Shown here piece after piece: positions 36,259 to 46,188 of a stretch of 64,000 nucleotides of DNA. The notes under the pieces were generated by a model. The model did no database searches. It had not been told where the DNA came from and saw only the letters and a program-made list of their open reading frames with translations. Each line of letters begins with the position of its first letter. The first letter of the stretch is position 1. The stretch comes from Lewinellaceae bacterium (GTDB lineage: Bacteria; Bacteroidota; Bacteroidia; Chitinophagales; Saprospiraceae). The position numbers were made by a program, and so were the translations under genes. The stretch spans positions 186,001 to 250,000 of the forward strand of contig JADJRC010000049.1 of NCBI GenBank assembly GCA_016712415.1, read 5' to 3'.

Positions 36259-37476
36259 GTGCAAATTGCCATAGTCGGCGGCGGCGCTGCCGGATTTTTT
36301 GCGGCCATTACCTGTGCAACAGTCAATCCCGGCTGCCGTGTCACTATTTTTGAGCGCGGCAAAGCCGTTCTGGAAAAAGTGCGCGTGAGCGGCGGCGGGC
36401 GCTGCAACGTCACGCACGCCTGCTTTGATGCGCACGAACTGGTGAAGTTTTACCCGCGCGGCAGCCGCGAATTGCTGGCGCCTTTTCTTCAGTTCGGTCC
36501 CGAACAGACCGTCGCGTGGTTCGCCCGGCACAACGTGGCGCTTAAAACCGAGGCCGACGGTCGCATGTTCCCGACCACCGACGACTCCCGGACCATCGTC
36601 GACTGCCTGCAACACGCCGCAAGGCAGGCCGGTGTTGAGGTACACACCGGCGCCCGGGTGGAAAACATAGCCCTGCTGCCTTCCGGAAAGTGGCAGATTC
36701 GGTTGACGGCTACTGCCGCGCCGCGCGTATTTGGCAAGATCATGATGGCCACCGGGAGCAATACTGCCGTGTGGGATATGCTGCGAAGCCTCGGACACAC
36801 CATCGTGGAGCCCGTGCCGTCCTTGTTTACCTTTAACACAAAAGATACGCGCCTGCGCGACCTGGCAGGTGTCTCCGTTGCCCACGCGACGGTTCGGATA
36901 CCCGGCGCCAAATTATCCGCCACCGGGCCGCTATTGGTCACGCATTGGGGACTGAGCGGTCCCGGCATCCTGCGACTGTCGGCCTGGGGCGCCCGCGCGC
37001 TCCACCAAGTGAACTATAAATTTGAGATGGAGGTCAATTTCACCGGCGAAACCGACACACAGGACATCACCGGGCACTTAAACCGCCTCAAGTCTACGGA
37101 AGGCAAAAAAATGGTGTCAGCACACGCACTGTTTGGTCTGCCGCTCCGCCTCTGGCAGCGCCTCGTCGCCGCATCAGGTATTTCCGACGACCGGCGCTGG
37201 GCCGATCTCGACAAAAAGAGCGCCACGGCACTTGCCGGTCAACTCACGGCCGCAGTATTCCAGGTTTCGGGGAAAAGCACGTTCAAGGAAGAGTTTGTAA
37301 CAGCCGGCGGTGTTTTGCTTAAAGAATTGAACTTCAAAACATTTGAAAGCCGAATTTGCCCTAACCTCTACCTCGCGGGAGAGGTGCTGGACATTGACGC
37401 CATTACGGGCGGCTTCAATTTTCAGGCGGCCTGGACGGGTGGCTGGCTAGCCGGGCGGGCGATGGCAGAAGGTTGA
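36259..37476 (+). CDS. FAD/NAD(P)-dependent oxidoreductase, BaiN/YhiN (HI0933) family
   Basis: A 405-aa flavoprotein. FAD-binding is seen in IAIVGGGAAGFFAAITCA at the start, SGGGRCNVTHA next, and the C-terminal LAGEVLDIDAITGGFNFQAAW. Family HI0933/YhiN includes BaiN, a bile-acid-metabolism flavoprotein of gut clostridia, but most members have no defined role. The GTG at 36259 is used because the dinucleotide motif begins four residues later. It has its own proposed promoter. The 105 bases after it (37477-37581) hold only short ATGACGA-type repeats. Confidence 0.9.
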   Translation: MQIAIVGGGAAGFFAAITCATVNPGCRVTIFERGKAVLEKVRVSGGGRCNVTHACFDAHELVKFYPRGSRELLAPFLQFGPEQTVAWFARHNVALKTEADGRMFPTTDDSRTIVDCLQHAARQAGVEVHTGARVENIALLPSGKWQIRLTATAAPRVFGKIMMATGSNTAVWDMLRSLGHTIVEPVPSLFTFNTKDTRLRDLAGVSVAHATVRIPGAKLSATGPLLVTHWGLSGPGILRLSAWGARALHQVNYKFEMEVNFTGETDTQDITGHLNRLKSTEGKKMVSAHALFGLPLRLWQRLVAASGISDDRRWADLDKKSATALAGQLTAAVFQVSGKSTFKEEFVTAGGVLLKELNFKTFESRICPNLYLAGEVLDIDAITGGFNFQAAWTGGWLAGRAMAEG

Positions 37477-37581
37477 TCGTCATTCGACATTGGTTGAGGC
37501 GTCTGAAATATGTAGCCCGGGGGTTTTGGTCTGGGGGAATTTTGGGGAAAAAGAAAGCCCCCCCCTGCATCCAATTGACGA

Positions 37582-38451
37582 TCAATGACGAAATGACGAA
37601 CGCCCTCCCTTCACCACCAGGTTATCGATCAACCTGACCGCTCCTGCAAACACGGCCGTGCAGGCCACTACAAAACTGCTGTCGGCCCAGTGCCCGACCG
37701 GGAGCAGTGTGATGCCATCGACGAGGTCGAAATACTCGGGGCGGAGGCCGGCGGCACGGAGTTTTTCCCGGGCCTGCGCCTGCACATCTGCTGCGGGCAG
37801 GGTTTGAAACGCCGTTCCGGCCCATTGCAGGGTTTGATGTATCACCGGGGCGGCGGCACGCATATCGGGACTAAGGCGCACATTACGGCTTGACATGGCC
37901 AGGCCATCCGATTCGCTGCGCGTGGGGCACATGACAAGTTCGACAGGAGAATCGAGTTGCCGGAGCATATCGCGCACAATGCTCAGTTGTTGAAAATCTT
38001 TCTGCCCCATGTACAGGCGATGCGGCCGTACGATGTCGAGCAGGCGATGGACCACCGTTGCCATACCTTTGAAGTGGCCGGGACGAAATTCGCCTTCCAT
38101 CACTTTTTCCAGTTGGCCAAAATCCAGTTGAATGTTCAGGTCGACACCCGGCGGATACACTTCTTCTACCGGGGGAATAAACAAGGCGTCGCAATCTGCC
38201 GTCAGCAACAGCGCCACGTCGTTTTCCGGGGTGCGCGGGTATTTTTCGAGGTCGCCGGGGTCGTTGAACTGGGTGGGATTGACAAAAATACTCACCACAG
38301 CGCGGTCGCATTCGCGTTTGGCCATGCGCACGAGTTCGAGATGGCCATCGTGCAGGGCGCCCATTGTGGGCGCAAAACCGACCGAGCGTCCCAGGGCGCG
38401 TTCGTCGTCCAGCCAGCGCTGCAGGTCAGCGACTTTTTTAAAAATCAGCAT
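37582..38451 (-). CDS. panC: Pantoate--beta-alanine ligase
   Basis: A 289-aa synthetase that joins pantoate and beta-alanine using ATP in pantothenate synthesis. Motifs: FAPTMGALHDGHLELV (the HxGH nucleotide-binding site), VSIFVNPTQFN, YMGQKDFQQL and the KMSKS-like PTRSESDGLAMSSRN. Length is typical. The start ATG 38451 follows the family. Together with panD at 5.6 kb it makes two of the pantothenate genes in this window; panB and panE are not seen. Confidence 0.95.
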   Translation of the reverse strand: MLIFKKVADLQRWLDDERALGRSVGFAPTMGALHDGHLELVRMAKRECDRAVVSIFVNPTQFNDPGDLEKYPRTPENDVALLLTADCDALFIPPVEEVYPPGVDLNIQLDFGQLEKVMEGEFRPGHFKGMATVVHRLLDIVRPHRLYMGQKDFQQLSIVRDMLRQLDSPVELVMCPTRSESDGLAMSSRNVRLSPDMRAAAPVIHQTLQWAGTAFQTLPAADVQAQAREKLRAAGLRPEYFDLVDGITLLPVGHWADSSFVVACTAVFAGAVRLIDNLVVKGGRSSFRH

Positions 38452-38493
38452 GTCGTGTCCGTTGGTTTCAAGGGGGCAAATAAAGGAACATTT

Positions 38494-40386
38494 TCAGTTC
38501 TTACCCACCAGAACCACTTTCATTCCGTCAGCCTTGGCAACGTCGCGCCTGAAATTACGCCATTCGGTGTACCTGGAAGCGGGCAACCGGGCAGGCTTGA
38601 TTTCCAGATTCCGAACGACCGTTAGTGTTTGATCCTGTTGAACGATTTGTGCCGAGTAGGAACCAAACTCACTGCTCAGGGTGGTGCTGGTAGCAGGGAT
38701 ACTTTCCACCGCATAGTTTTCTGGAAAATGCAACACAATCGTATCCTGCTCCATGTATCCGTCGGTAACCCATACAGGATGAATGCGTTTGTCATTAGCC
38801 GCCGGCACATCTGAGAAGGCGCTGACCGGGTTCAGGGGGATAAAAAAACGCTTTCCGGCCTTGCTTCCAAACTGCGGCACGTCCACAACATAATCAAGTG
38901 TGACTTCAGGTTTTTCTTTTGCTGCGTGGATATTGAGTTTTGCAAAATAAGACTGCGCCAGGGGGCTTTTCTTCTGCATCTCTTTCTGCAGTTCTTCAGG
39001 GGAATAGTACTCGCCGGCGTAGCGGTACCATTCGTGCAATGCCCCGTCGAATGCAGCATGCACGCCGATAGAAGCCCCGCCATCGCCCAGGAGACTCACC
39101 TCGATATGCCGGTGCGCTGAATTGTCAGATGCCGGCATCGGCGGAGTCCGGGACAGCTTGCCGCCCGCTTCGGTGATGAGCAATACTTTGCGGTCGTCGG
39201 TACCCGAACCGAGATAGGCCGGCGGCAGGTAATTACTGGTACATTCCAGCCACATATCCTGCGACGGCACGTACAGGATGACATGGTTGAACGCATAGGG
39301 CGTGGCAAAATCGTCGGGCAGATCAAGGTAGTCGTCCCCGAATTTAACCAGTGCCGGGTATGCGGTGATGCCTGCTTCCAGGAGCAGGGCTTTCATAAAA
39401 TTGCTCAGCGCCTTGCAATCGCCGTACTTGTTTTTTTCTACATACTGCGCATCGAACGGCTGCCAACCGCCTATGCCGAGTTGTACGCTGACATAGCGGG
39501 TGTTTTCCTGCATAAACCGGTATAGGATTGCAATTTTTTCTCTTTCAGACGCGGCATTTGCCGTAAGCGCCTTTACCTTTTCGCGGAGTGCCGGGGAGAG
39601 CACATCGCGTCCTTTGGCCAGATCATACTGGAATGCACCGAAACTTTGCCACGATGATATACTGCCCACATAGTCCTCGGCTTTAAACAGGTCGGGCGAA
39701 ACAAGCACAACGGGGAGGAGTTCCATGGCCGGCGGCGCATACGGTTCCTTCTTCACGGCTTTCAGATGATGTACGATCCAAGAATACAATCGACGGCGGC
39801 CCTCTGTCCGTTCAAGATGTGTCAGATCAATGTTCAGCGATTTGTGGCGAAAGGTCAGATCGGAAGGCGTATCAAGGGTAAACTCCGACTGCTCAACGGC
39901 GGTATTAAAATCCTGAATGTCCCAGTTCGGATATCCCCGCAGCGCGCTGTATGCAATATCATATTCAAAGACGACCGTGAAAGGGAACTTGTCGTGGTTG
40001 ACGTCGATATAGCGTACCCGGCTGTCTTCGTAAATGGAAAAATCACTGATAAAACTCCGGTCGTTGATTTCGTTTTTTTCCAGGTCGCGGACAAACTGGC
40101 CGGCAGCATCGTACACACGGCCTTTTATTTTCCCGATTTTACTAAAACCGTCGTACAGGAGGACGAGGTGGTCCGAACTGCTTGCGTCGCTGAGCACTGT
40201 GACGACCCGTTTTTCGTGCAACACCGCTTCGTCGGCCGCTTTAACCCTGAACGTCACTTCGCGGGTACGAACGACGGCGGTGGCGTTTTCAAGTAGTTCG
40301 ACCGGGATGTTTGCGGTGTTATAAGCCGGCATGTTTTGTGCGCCAAGGCAACAGGGGAGCAGCAGGAATATGAGGGATATTCGCAT
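38494..40386 (-). CDS. DUF3857 and transglutaminase-like secreted protein
   Basis: A 630-aa protein with its own signal peptide (MRISLIFLLLPCCLGAQ). The first half is DUF3857, the second a transglutaminase-like (TGc) domain with a Cys-His-acid triad: YGDCKALSNF, YAFNHVILYV and WLECTSNYLP. Families of this type are widespread in Bacteroidota and have no proven substrate. Upstream it reads into the preceding DUF3857 gene as one uninterrupted 1,296-aa frame; one A missing from a six-A run at 40414-40419 removes the stop of that gene. The signal peptide in mid-frame shows these are two genes, so the fusion is probably artefactual. Confidence 0.85.
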   Translation of the reverse strand: MRISLIFLLLPCCLGAQNMPAYNTANIPVELLENATAVVRTREVTFRVKAADEAVLHEKRVVTVLSDASSSDHLVLLYDGFSKIGKIKGRVYDAAGQFVRDLEKNEINDRSFISDFSIYEDSRVRYIDVNHDKFPFTVVFEYDIAYSALRGYPNWDIQDFNTAVEQSEFTLDTPSDLTFRHKSLNIDLTHLERTEGRRRLYSWIVHHLKAVKKEPYAPPAMELLPVVLVSPDLFKAEDYVGSISSWQSFGAFQYDLAKGRDVLSPALREKVKALTANAASEREKIAILYRFMQENTRYVSVQLGIGGWQPFDAQYVEKNKYGDCKALSNFMKALLLEAGITAYPALVKFGDDYLDLPDDFATPYAFNHVILYVPSQDMWLECTSNYLPPAYLGSGTDDRKVLLITEAGGKLSRTPPMPASDNSAHRHIEVSLLGDGGASIGVHAAFDGALHEWYRYAGEYYSPEELQKEMQKKSPLAQSYFAKLNIHAAKEKPEVTLDYVVDVPQFGSKAGKRFFIPLNPVSAFSDVPAANDKRIHPVWVTDGYMEQDTIVLHFPENYAVESIPATSTTLSSEFGSYSAQIVQQDQTLTVVRNLEIKPARLPASRYTEWRNFRRDVAKADGMKVVLVGKN

Positions 40387-40408
40387 GGGGGATGTGGGAC
40401 AAGATGGT

Positions 40409-42384
40409 TTACATTTTTTCAGCACAACCTGTTCGCCGAATTTCTCAACAGCCATTCCGAAAAAACTGCGCAGGCCGTCGTACTCCTCGGGCTCAAAGTG
40501 CAATTGGGTAACACTCAAAGAGCAATTCAGCGTAACCCTTTCGCCATCGAGGCTGACCGTATATTGAAAGCGCCCGCCATTGTCGGGCAATGCCAGTCGG
40601 GCAGCCTCGGGCAGCGACTCTACCGTGTAGCCCGGCGGTAACTTAAGGTCGAGTACGATGCGTTCCTTGAATGGATAGGGAATATCAACCGGGTAGTTGC
40701 GTTTTTCGAGTTTGAAAGGGTTTTCAAAAAAACCGCTGTAAAAGACGGGGCTCAGGTACATAAAATCGCCCGAGACCTGGGCATATGCCGGCAGATTGCA
40801 GTGGAGGGTCTCGCGTACCTTCTGCCGGCCATCCTTGTCTTCCAGCTGGAGCGAGTCCACGGAAACATCGGGGAAGCGCTTGTTAAACTCCGATTTCCAG
40901 TATTCGTTTTTTTCCGCCTTATGATAACTCGCTCTGCGTGATGCTGCGCTGTAACCGTCTGCCGACAATTGTATATTTCCGTCCAGGGTACCCGCTTCGT
41001 CGAGCGCAAAGACCCCGAAGTAGGTGTCGTTGACGGCTATCGGCTGGATATCGATCCAATGCGGCTTTTCGGGATGTACCACCCAGCCGTTAGAGTTGAG
41101 CGAGTTGACATCTACCAGACCGACCGGCCGGAACGGGTCGCCGGCATCAAGCAATAGAGGCGGCTTGTCCGGGTATTCCACCACTGCCATAACGTGGTTG
41201 AACTGGTCCAGTATTGGGTAAAGCGGAACGGGTTTGCCATAGTCGCGTGTACTGATCAGAACGGGATTTGCTTCCACACCGGCCCGCCGGAGCAAAGCGA
41301 TCAGTGCCAGGTTCATTTCTGCGCGTCGGGCACTCTTCTTTTCAAACAGTTCATCGAGGTCTTTTCGCGCATAAATGCCGTAGCCGCCGTCGTCGGTAAA
41401 TACCGAATTGACAAACTGGTACAGGGCAGTTGTCTTTTCTTCGGGTGTTGTGGCGCCGGACAGGACTGCGCCGGCAGATTCCCAGAGTTTTTTAAAGTTC
41501 CCTTTTTTGGCAAACTGCGCCCCGAAATCTTTGTCGTCGAGCAATTCTCGTGCAACGTGCTCCCAACTGCTCATAACCGGCTTGTACGGCTGTTTGGGAA
41601 AACGCAGGCCCGACAATTGAAACCGGAGCCGGGCGTAGTAGTCGTCCATTGTTGTGATAAACGACTCCTTTTTAAGGGCGGCCATGTCCTTTGATACCAT
41701 GCGGATGCAATTCACCTCGGCAGGTTCGTAATAGATGCTGCCCTGAACGCCCGAGATGGCAAGGCTTTGAAGGCGGTGCTCCTTCTCATTGATATCCGGT
41801 TGCCGGCCCTGGTAGATGTAAACATATTCGAGCCAGGAAGGCACCTCCAGTTGAATCTCGCTCCAACGCACGGGAATATCCTCCTGAAAATACCATTCGG
41901 GCAGGGTAAAGAAGTAGGGTATCTTGTATTCATAGATGTACTCGATGACACAACCTTCGCAGAGGTTGGAAAAAGCAAAGCGTATTCGCGACCAATTTTC
42001 GTTGACCTTTTCTTCAAAAAAATCCTTTTTGGGGACCTCCGTCACCTTACCATTCGGCGCTACCACCTGGGCCTTGAGGTTTTTAATGGAGCCGGAGCGG
42101 TAAAACGGTATCAAAATATCCCCTTGGCCAAACCCCGCGCGCTTAAGTATTTTTATGCGTTTGTGCCGTTCAAAATTAGCGTGTGGTTCTCCATTCGGAA
42201 ACTGGAAGGTAGTTTTCCCGTAGTCGAACAGCACCACGGCAGCGGCGGCAGTATCGGCGGAATACACTTTCATGTCGAGGTCTTCCCGGGATATGTTCCC
42301 GTAAATGAACATGCCGTTCTGGGCAAGGAGCGGATGAGTCAAAAAGAGATGAAGGAGAAAGAGCAAGCAGGCTGGGTTACGCAT
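40409..42384 (-). CDS. DUF3857 and transglutaminase-like protein lacking the catalytic Cys
   Basis: About 657 residues with signal peptide (MRNPACLLFLLHLFLTHPLLAQ), DUF3857 and a TGc-like domain. Where family members have a GxC motif before the helix it reads SARRAEMNLALIALLRRAG, so the catalytic Cys is Arg; the His (DQFNHVMAVVEY) and Asp (LLLDAGDPF) positions remain. It may be an inactive partner of its neighbour. The natural stop (TAA at 40409-40411) is read only if one A is restored in 40414-40419. Upstream of it lies the divergent O-antigen ligase gene. Confidence 0.82.
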
Positions 42385-42540
42385 GGTAAGGCGGTTGATG
42401 AACGCTCAAATATACTCTGGTCTATCAGGAAAAAAAAGCGGCAGACAGAGACTGTGTGACAAATTTTGTTGCCCCCGGTTCGAAATAATCAGCCCCATGT
42501 GCAGAAATTAAATGGCGGAAACCGACTTTTGACGCCTGTT

Positions 42541-44448
42541 ATGCGCACAAAAAAAACACCGGCAACCGCTCCGCCACCACCCGTTGTGCCTTCGGCGTAC
42601 CGGCTGATCATCTGGCTGGGCTTCGCGGCCACTTCGCTATTCTTTATCCCGCAATGCCTCGACCGTTATCTGGCGCCCAGGTTCTTCTTGCTGTCGGCTG
42701 TATTGCTGCTGTGCCTGCTGCTGATCCGAAAAGACCTGAAAGTTAAGGGCGATTGGCGATTGAACGGCTTCGACATGCTGATGCTGGCCTGGTACGCACT
42801 GAACCTCGCTTCCGTCAGTTGGGCATTCAGCTGGTCGGAAGGCATTTTCTATACCCAGAAAGTGAGCCTGCTTTTCCTGTACTACTGGCTGGTACGGCAG
42901 GCACTCCACCGCGACGAAGCAGGGGTGTGGCAGGCGCTTCGTCAGGCTGTGACGGTACTCAGTTTTGCAGCAGGAGGTATTCTGGTCGTTCAACTGGGGC
43001 TGGCGGTATCGCAGTACGGGCTGAACAATGAACACCTGTACGACTATGCATCCGGGGTGTTTGGCAACAAAAACCTGGCTTCCGGTTTTTTATTTTTTCT
43101 GCTGGTACTCAACCTGCTCCGGCATGGCAAAAACACGCCTTCAGACACTCCGTTTGTTCCGTTGCTGCTCTCCCTGCTGATTATTTTGCTTCAAACCCGC
43201 ACTGTGTACCTTGCCCTTGCAGCAGTAGCGCTGGTCTATTTCCCTGTCAGGGCCGTGCTTGACCCATCGTTTACGCGCTTTTTCAGGAAAAAAATTCTGC
43301 CCGCCGGCGTGCTGGGGCTGGGGCTGCTCATTGCGCTTGCCACCTTCAAAGGAACAGGCACCCTGGCAGAACGCCTCAACCCGCTTACCTACCTGGAAAG
43401 CCAGACCGCCAGCGAACGCAGGTTTGTCTGGTATAAAACCGACCTGTTGAATGCCGAGCACCCCTGGCTGGGCGTCGGCAATGGCAGCTGGAAAATATGG
43501 TTTCCGTCCAAAAACATTGAAGGCAGTTACCGCATGCAGGGGCAGAACATTGTGTTCACCCGTGCCCACAACGACTACCTGGAGGTGCGCGCCGAGATGG
43601 GAATTGTTGGCGTTGTATTGTTTTGCCTGCTTTTTGCAGCGGTATTTTGGGCAGCATTCAGCCGAATCCGTGACGAGAAGGCGCCCTTTCCTGTCCGGCA
43701 CGACCTGCTGGTGCTGTCGTGCGGGCTGCTGGGGTACTGTATCATCCAGTTTTTTGATTTTCCCCGCGAGCGCATCGAAATGCAGGCGACACTGGCTATC
43801 TTTTTTGCCGGCGTTGTTTATCTGACCATGCCCCGCTGGAAACAATGGCCGGGGGTGTCTATCAACAAAATCTCCGGCCCGTTTATCTGGCTTGCGGTTG
43901 CGGTGTTGGCATTTAATCTGGTTGTCGGTTGGAACCGTATTCAGGGCGAAATACACAATGTGCGCATCCTGCAGGCACAGGTAAAAGGAGACTACAAGGC
44001 CATGATTGCCGAAACGGCCGCGGCAAAAAACAGGTTTTACGAATACAACGACGTGGCACTTCCCCTGGACTGGTATTCAGGTATCGGCTATTACCAAAGC
44101 GGCGATATACCCCATGCCATTGAAGATTTTGAACAGGCTTACAGGCTAAACCCCTGGAGTTTTCAGGTGATCAACAACTATGCCTCGGCACTGGTGGGAA
44201 ACAAGCGCTTCCGGGAGGCTATTCCGCTGTACGAAAAGGCACTGGAGATCAATCCACGCTTCGATGAAGGCAAATTCAACATGGCCTTTGTCTTGTTTAA
44301 TACAGGAGAACGCGACAAGGCGCTCGAATGGCTTGAACGTATCGAGGCGGCGCCAGCGGGAGCGAGTGCAACAGAACGCCGGAAAAACGAGGACCTGCTG
44401 AAACGCAAGGCTGAATTTATCCGGGTGATGGGCAACACTGCAAAGTAA
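42541..44448 (+). CDS. O-antigen ligase-like membrane protein with C-terminal TPR repeats
   Basis: A 635-aa protein with about twelve hydrophobic segments (residues 20-460) and two or three TPR-like repeats at the end (PHAIEDFEQAYRLNPWSFQV, REAIPLYEKALEINPRFDEG, MAFVLFNTGERDKALEWLER). The WaaL/Wzy-type loop NAEHPWLGVGNGSWKIWFP and VFTRAHNDYLEVRAEMGIVG, with its His and acidic residues, is present. Such proteins ligate or polymerise surface polysaccharide. TTG 42466 opens the frame, but ATG 42541 is preferred because the earlier stretch has no support. Followed after 145 bases by the polyprenyl synthase gene. Confidence 0.86.
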   Translation: MRTKKTPATAPPPPVVPSAYRLIIWLGFAATSLFFIPQCLDRYLAPRFFLLSAVLLLCLLLIRKDLKVKGDWRLNGFDMLMLAWYALNLASVSWAFSWSEGIFYTQKVSLLFLYYWLVRQALHRDEAGVWQALRQAVTVLSFAAGGILVVQLGLAVSQYGLNNEHLYDYASGVFGNKNLASGFLFFLLVLNLLRHGKNTPSDTPFVPLLLSLLIILLQTRTVYLALAAVALVYFPVRAVLDPSFTRFFRKKILPAGVLGLGLLIALATFKGTGTLAERLNPLTYLESQTASERRFVWYKTDLLNAEHPWLGVGNGSWKIWFPSKNIEGSYRMQGQNIVFTRAHNDYLEVRAEMGIVGVVLFCLLFAAVFWAAFSRIRDEKAPFPVRHDLLVLSCGLLGYCIIQFFDFPRERIEMQATLAIFFAGVVYLTMPRWKQWPGVSINKISGPFIWLAVAVLAFNLVVGWNRIQGEIHNVRILQAQVKGDYKAMIAETAAAKNRFYEYNDVALPLDWYSGIGYYQSGDIPHAIEDFEQAYRLNPWSFQVINNYASALVGNKRFREAIPLYEKALEINPRFDEGKFNMAFVLFNTGERDKALEWLERIEAAPAGASATERRKNEDLLKRKAEFIRVMGNTAK

Positions 44449-44593
44449 TTGAACCGTTTATGAACATTATCCCTGATTGTGCCAACCTTCCTGCCTTGCG
44501 GATGTTTCTGATTCAATGTTTTCAGTTACAATTGAAAACAGCCGTACCAATATGGCCCCTTCCCGTGATGCCACTGCAAACTGCCACTGATCC

Positions 44594-45560
44594 ATGTCGT
44601 TAGACACCATAAAAAAGCCCATATCCACTGAATTGGACGTATTCGAACAGCGCTTCCGGGAGGCCATGCGCAGCAATGTCCCACTGCTCGATAAAATCAC
44701 CTGGTATATTGTCCAACGGAAAGGCAAACAGGTGCGCCCGATGCTGGTATTGCTCAGTGCGCAGCTTTTTGCGCCGATCAACGAAGCGTCCTATACAGCG
44801 GCGTCTATGGTCGAATTGCTGCATACGGCAACGCTGGTACACGACGATGTTGTGGATGATTCCAATGAGCGCCGCGGGTTTTTTCCATCAATGCGCTGTG
44901 GAAAATAAAATTGCCGTGCTCGTCGGCGATTTCCTGTTGTTGCAGGGGCTGCTGATGTCGGTAAAAACGCAACAATACCGTATGCTGGAGATCATCAGCC
45001 GCGCGGTAAAAGACATGGCGGAAGGCGAACTGCTGCAAATGGAAAAGGCCCGCCGGCTCGACATCAGGGAAGACATTTACCACGATATCATCCGGCAAAA
45101 AACGGCATCGCTCATCGCTGCGGCTTGTTCGGCAGGCGCCGCCAGCACGGCGCCCGATGAAGCGACCATCGAGAAAATGTGGCTGTTCGGTGAAAAGACG
45201 GGCATGGCTTTCCAGATCCGCGACGATTTGTTCGATTTCGGCTCCGACAATGTAGGCAAGCCGCTCGGGATAGATATCAAGGAGAAGAAAATGACCTTGC
45301 CTCTGATCTATACCCTGGCCAACTGCGACCGCCAGACGCGCCGCCACATCCTGAATATCGTAAAAAACGAAAGCCACAAAACCGAACGGGTAGCCGAGGT
45401 GATCCGGATCGTGCAACAGGGTGGCGGCATTGAATACTCCCGGGAGGCCATGTACCGCTACCGCCAGGAAGCGTTTGATCTGCTGGCCACTGCCCCCGAG
45501 AGCCCGGCGCGGCAGGCGCTGCACGACCTCCTTGTTTTTGTAACGGAAAGGAAACAGTAG
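44594..45560 (+). CDS. Polyprenyl synthetase (trans-isoprenyl diphosphate synthase), two frame breaks
   Basis: About 323 residues. Both Asp-rich Mg-binding motifs are seen: DDVVDDSNERRG (first) and IRDDLFDFGSD (second), with RKGKQVRPML (substrate-binding GKxxRP). It makes a long-chain isoprenyl diphosphate, for quinones or undecaprenyl carriers. The frame breaks at a T-run (44879-44884, six T, needs seven) and an A-run (44902-44905, four A, needs five). Adding both restores GFFSINALWKNKIAVLVGDFLL. Expected to be essential, so the breaks are probably consensus errors. Confidence 0.9.
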
Positions 45561-45564
45561 GCCG

Positions 45565-46164
45565 CTACATCCTGGGCGACCCGTTGAATACCGTCAGAAA
45601 GATCAGCGCCAATTTCATGGATACCGACACCGATTCGTCCAGCGAATCTTCAATGATCCAGTCGCGCGGATCGCGCTGAATCCGGGTATACAGGTAAAAT
45701 GCGCCCCGTGTCGGGTCGTTTACCAGCCATTCGTCGAACTGGTTGGTCCAGCGGCTCTTCAGATTAATGCTGATCGAATTATCCGTAACACGCCATTCGT
45801 TAAAATCGTTGGGCCACGACGTGCGCATCGAGATGACGTCGCCATTGTAGCTGCGGAGCTCCCATTGTGAAGGGTCGTCCTTCCATTTTTGCCGGATCGT
45901 GCCCCGCTCGCCGCCGATTTCGTAGTCCCATTCCGAAAAATCGTCGCGAAGATTGAGCCAGCGGAGTTTCAGTTCGCCGTACAGCTCCTCATCCGGCGCT
46001 TCGGCGTCTTCTTCCGGATCGGCGGCGATGGTATCCTGCGGCATAGTTGCATATATCTCCCATTCCACGAAGGAGTCGCTCCAACGTGTGCTGACGGTAG
46101 AGAGCACCTGGCCCTGCAAACACCAAACAGGCCAGCAGAACAGGAACAAAAGCACTATGCGCAT
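45565..46164 (-). CDS. Secreted protein of unknown function, WxxxxxEW repeats
   Basis: A 199-aa protein with signal peptide (MRIVLLFLFCWPVWCLQGQ). The body has six repeats of about 25 residues with the theme RW-x-(5-7)-EW: RWSDSFVEWEIYA, RDDFSEWDYE, KDDPSQWELRS, WPNDFNEWRVTD, WTNQFDEWLVND and RDPRDWIIED. They suggest a repeating beta structure binding a polymer or membrane. I recognise no named family. Stop-to-stop gap to the polyprenyl gene is four bases; DUF3127 and the peptide-binding gene lie upstream on the same strand. Confidence 0.7.
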   Translation of the reverse strand: MRIVLLFLFCWPVWCLQGQVLSTVSTRWSDSFVEWEIYATMPQDTIAADPEEDAEAPDEELYGELKLRWLNLRDDFSEWDYEIGGERGTIRQKWKDDPSQWELRSYNGDVISMRTSWPNDFNEWRVTDNSISINLKSRWTNQFDEWLVNDPTRGAFYLYTRIQRDPRDWIIEDSLDESVSVSMKLALIFLTVFNGSPRM

Positions 46165-46188
46165 AAGCAGTTGATCTGTCCGGACAAA

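Noticed and set aside
37477..37581. Possible terminator or small gene between the BaiN-like gene and panC
   Set aside because: Only G/C homopolymer tracts and ATGACGA-type repeats are seen; no hairpin with a U-tract and no open frame of note.
38494..42384. Single 1,296-aa DUF3857 protein
   Set aside because: An internal signal peptide and a homopolymer-dependent stop show two genes.
42470..42490. tRNA-like GGTTCGAA T-loop
   Set aside because: Only the T-loop sequence matches; no acceptor, D or anticodon arms can be folded around it.
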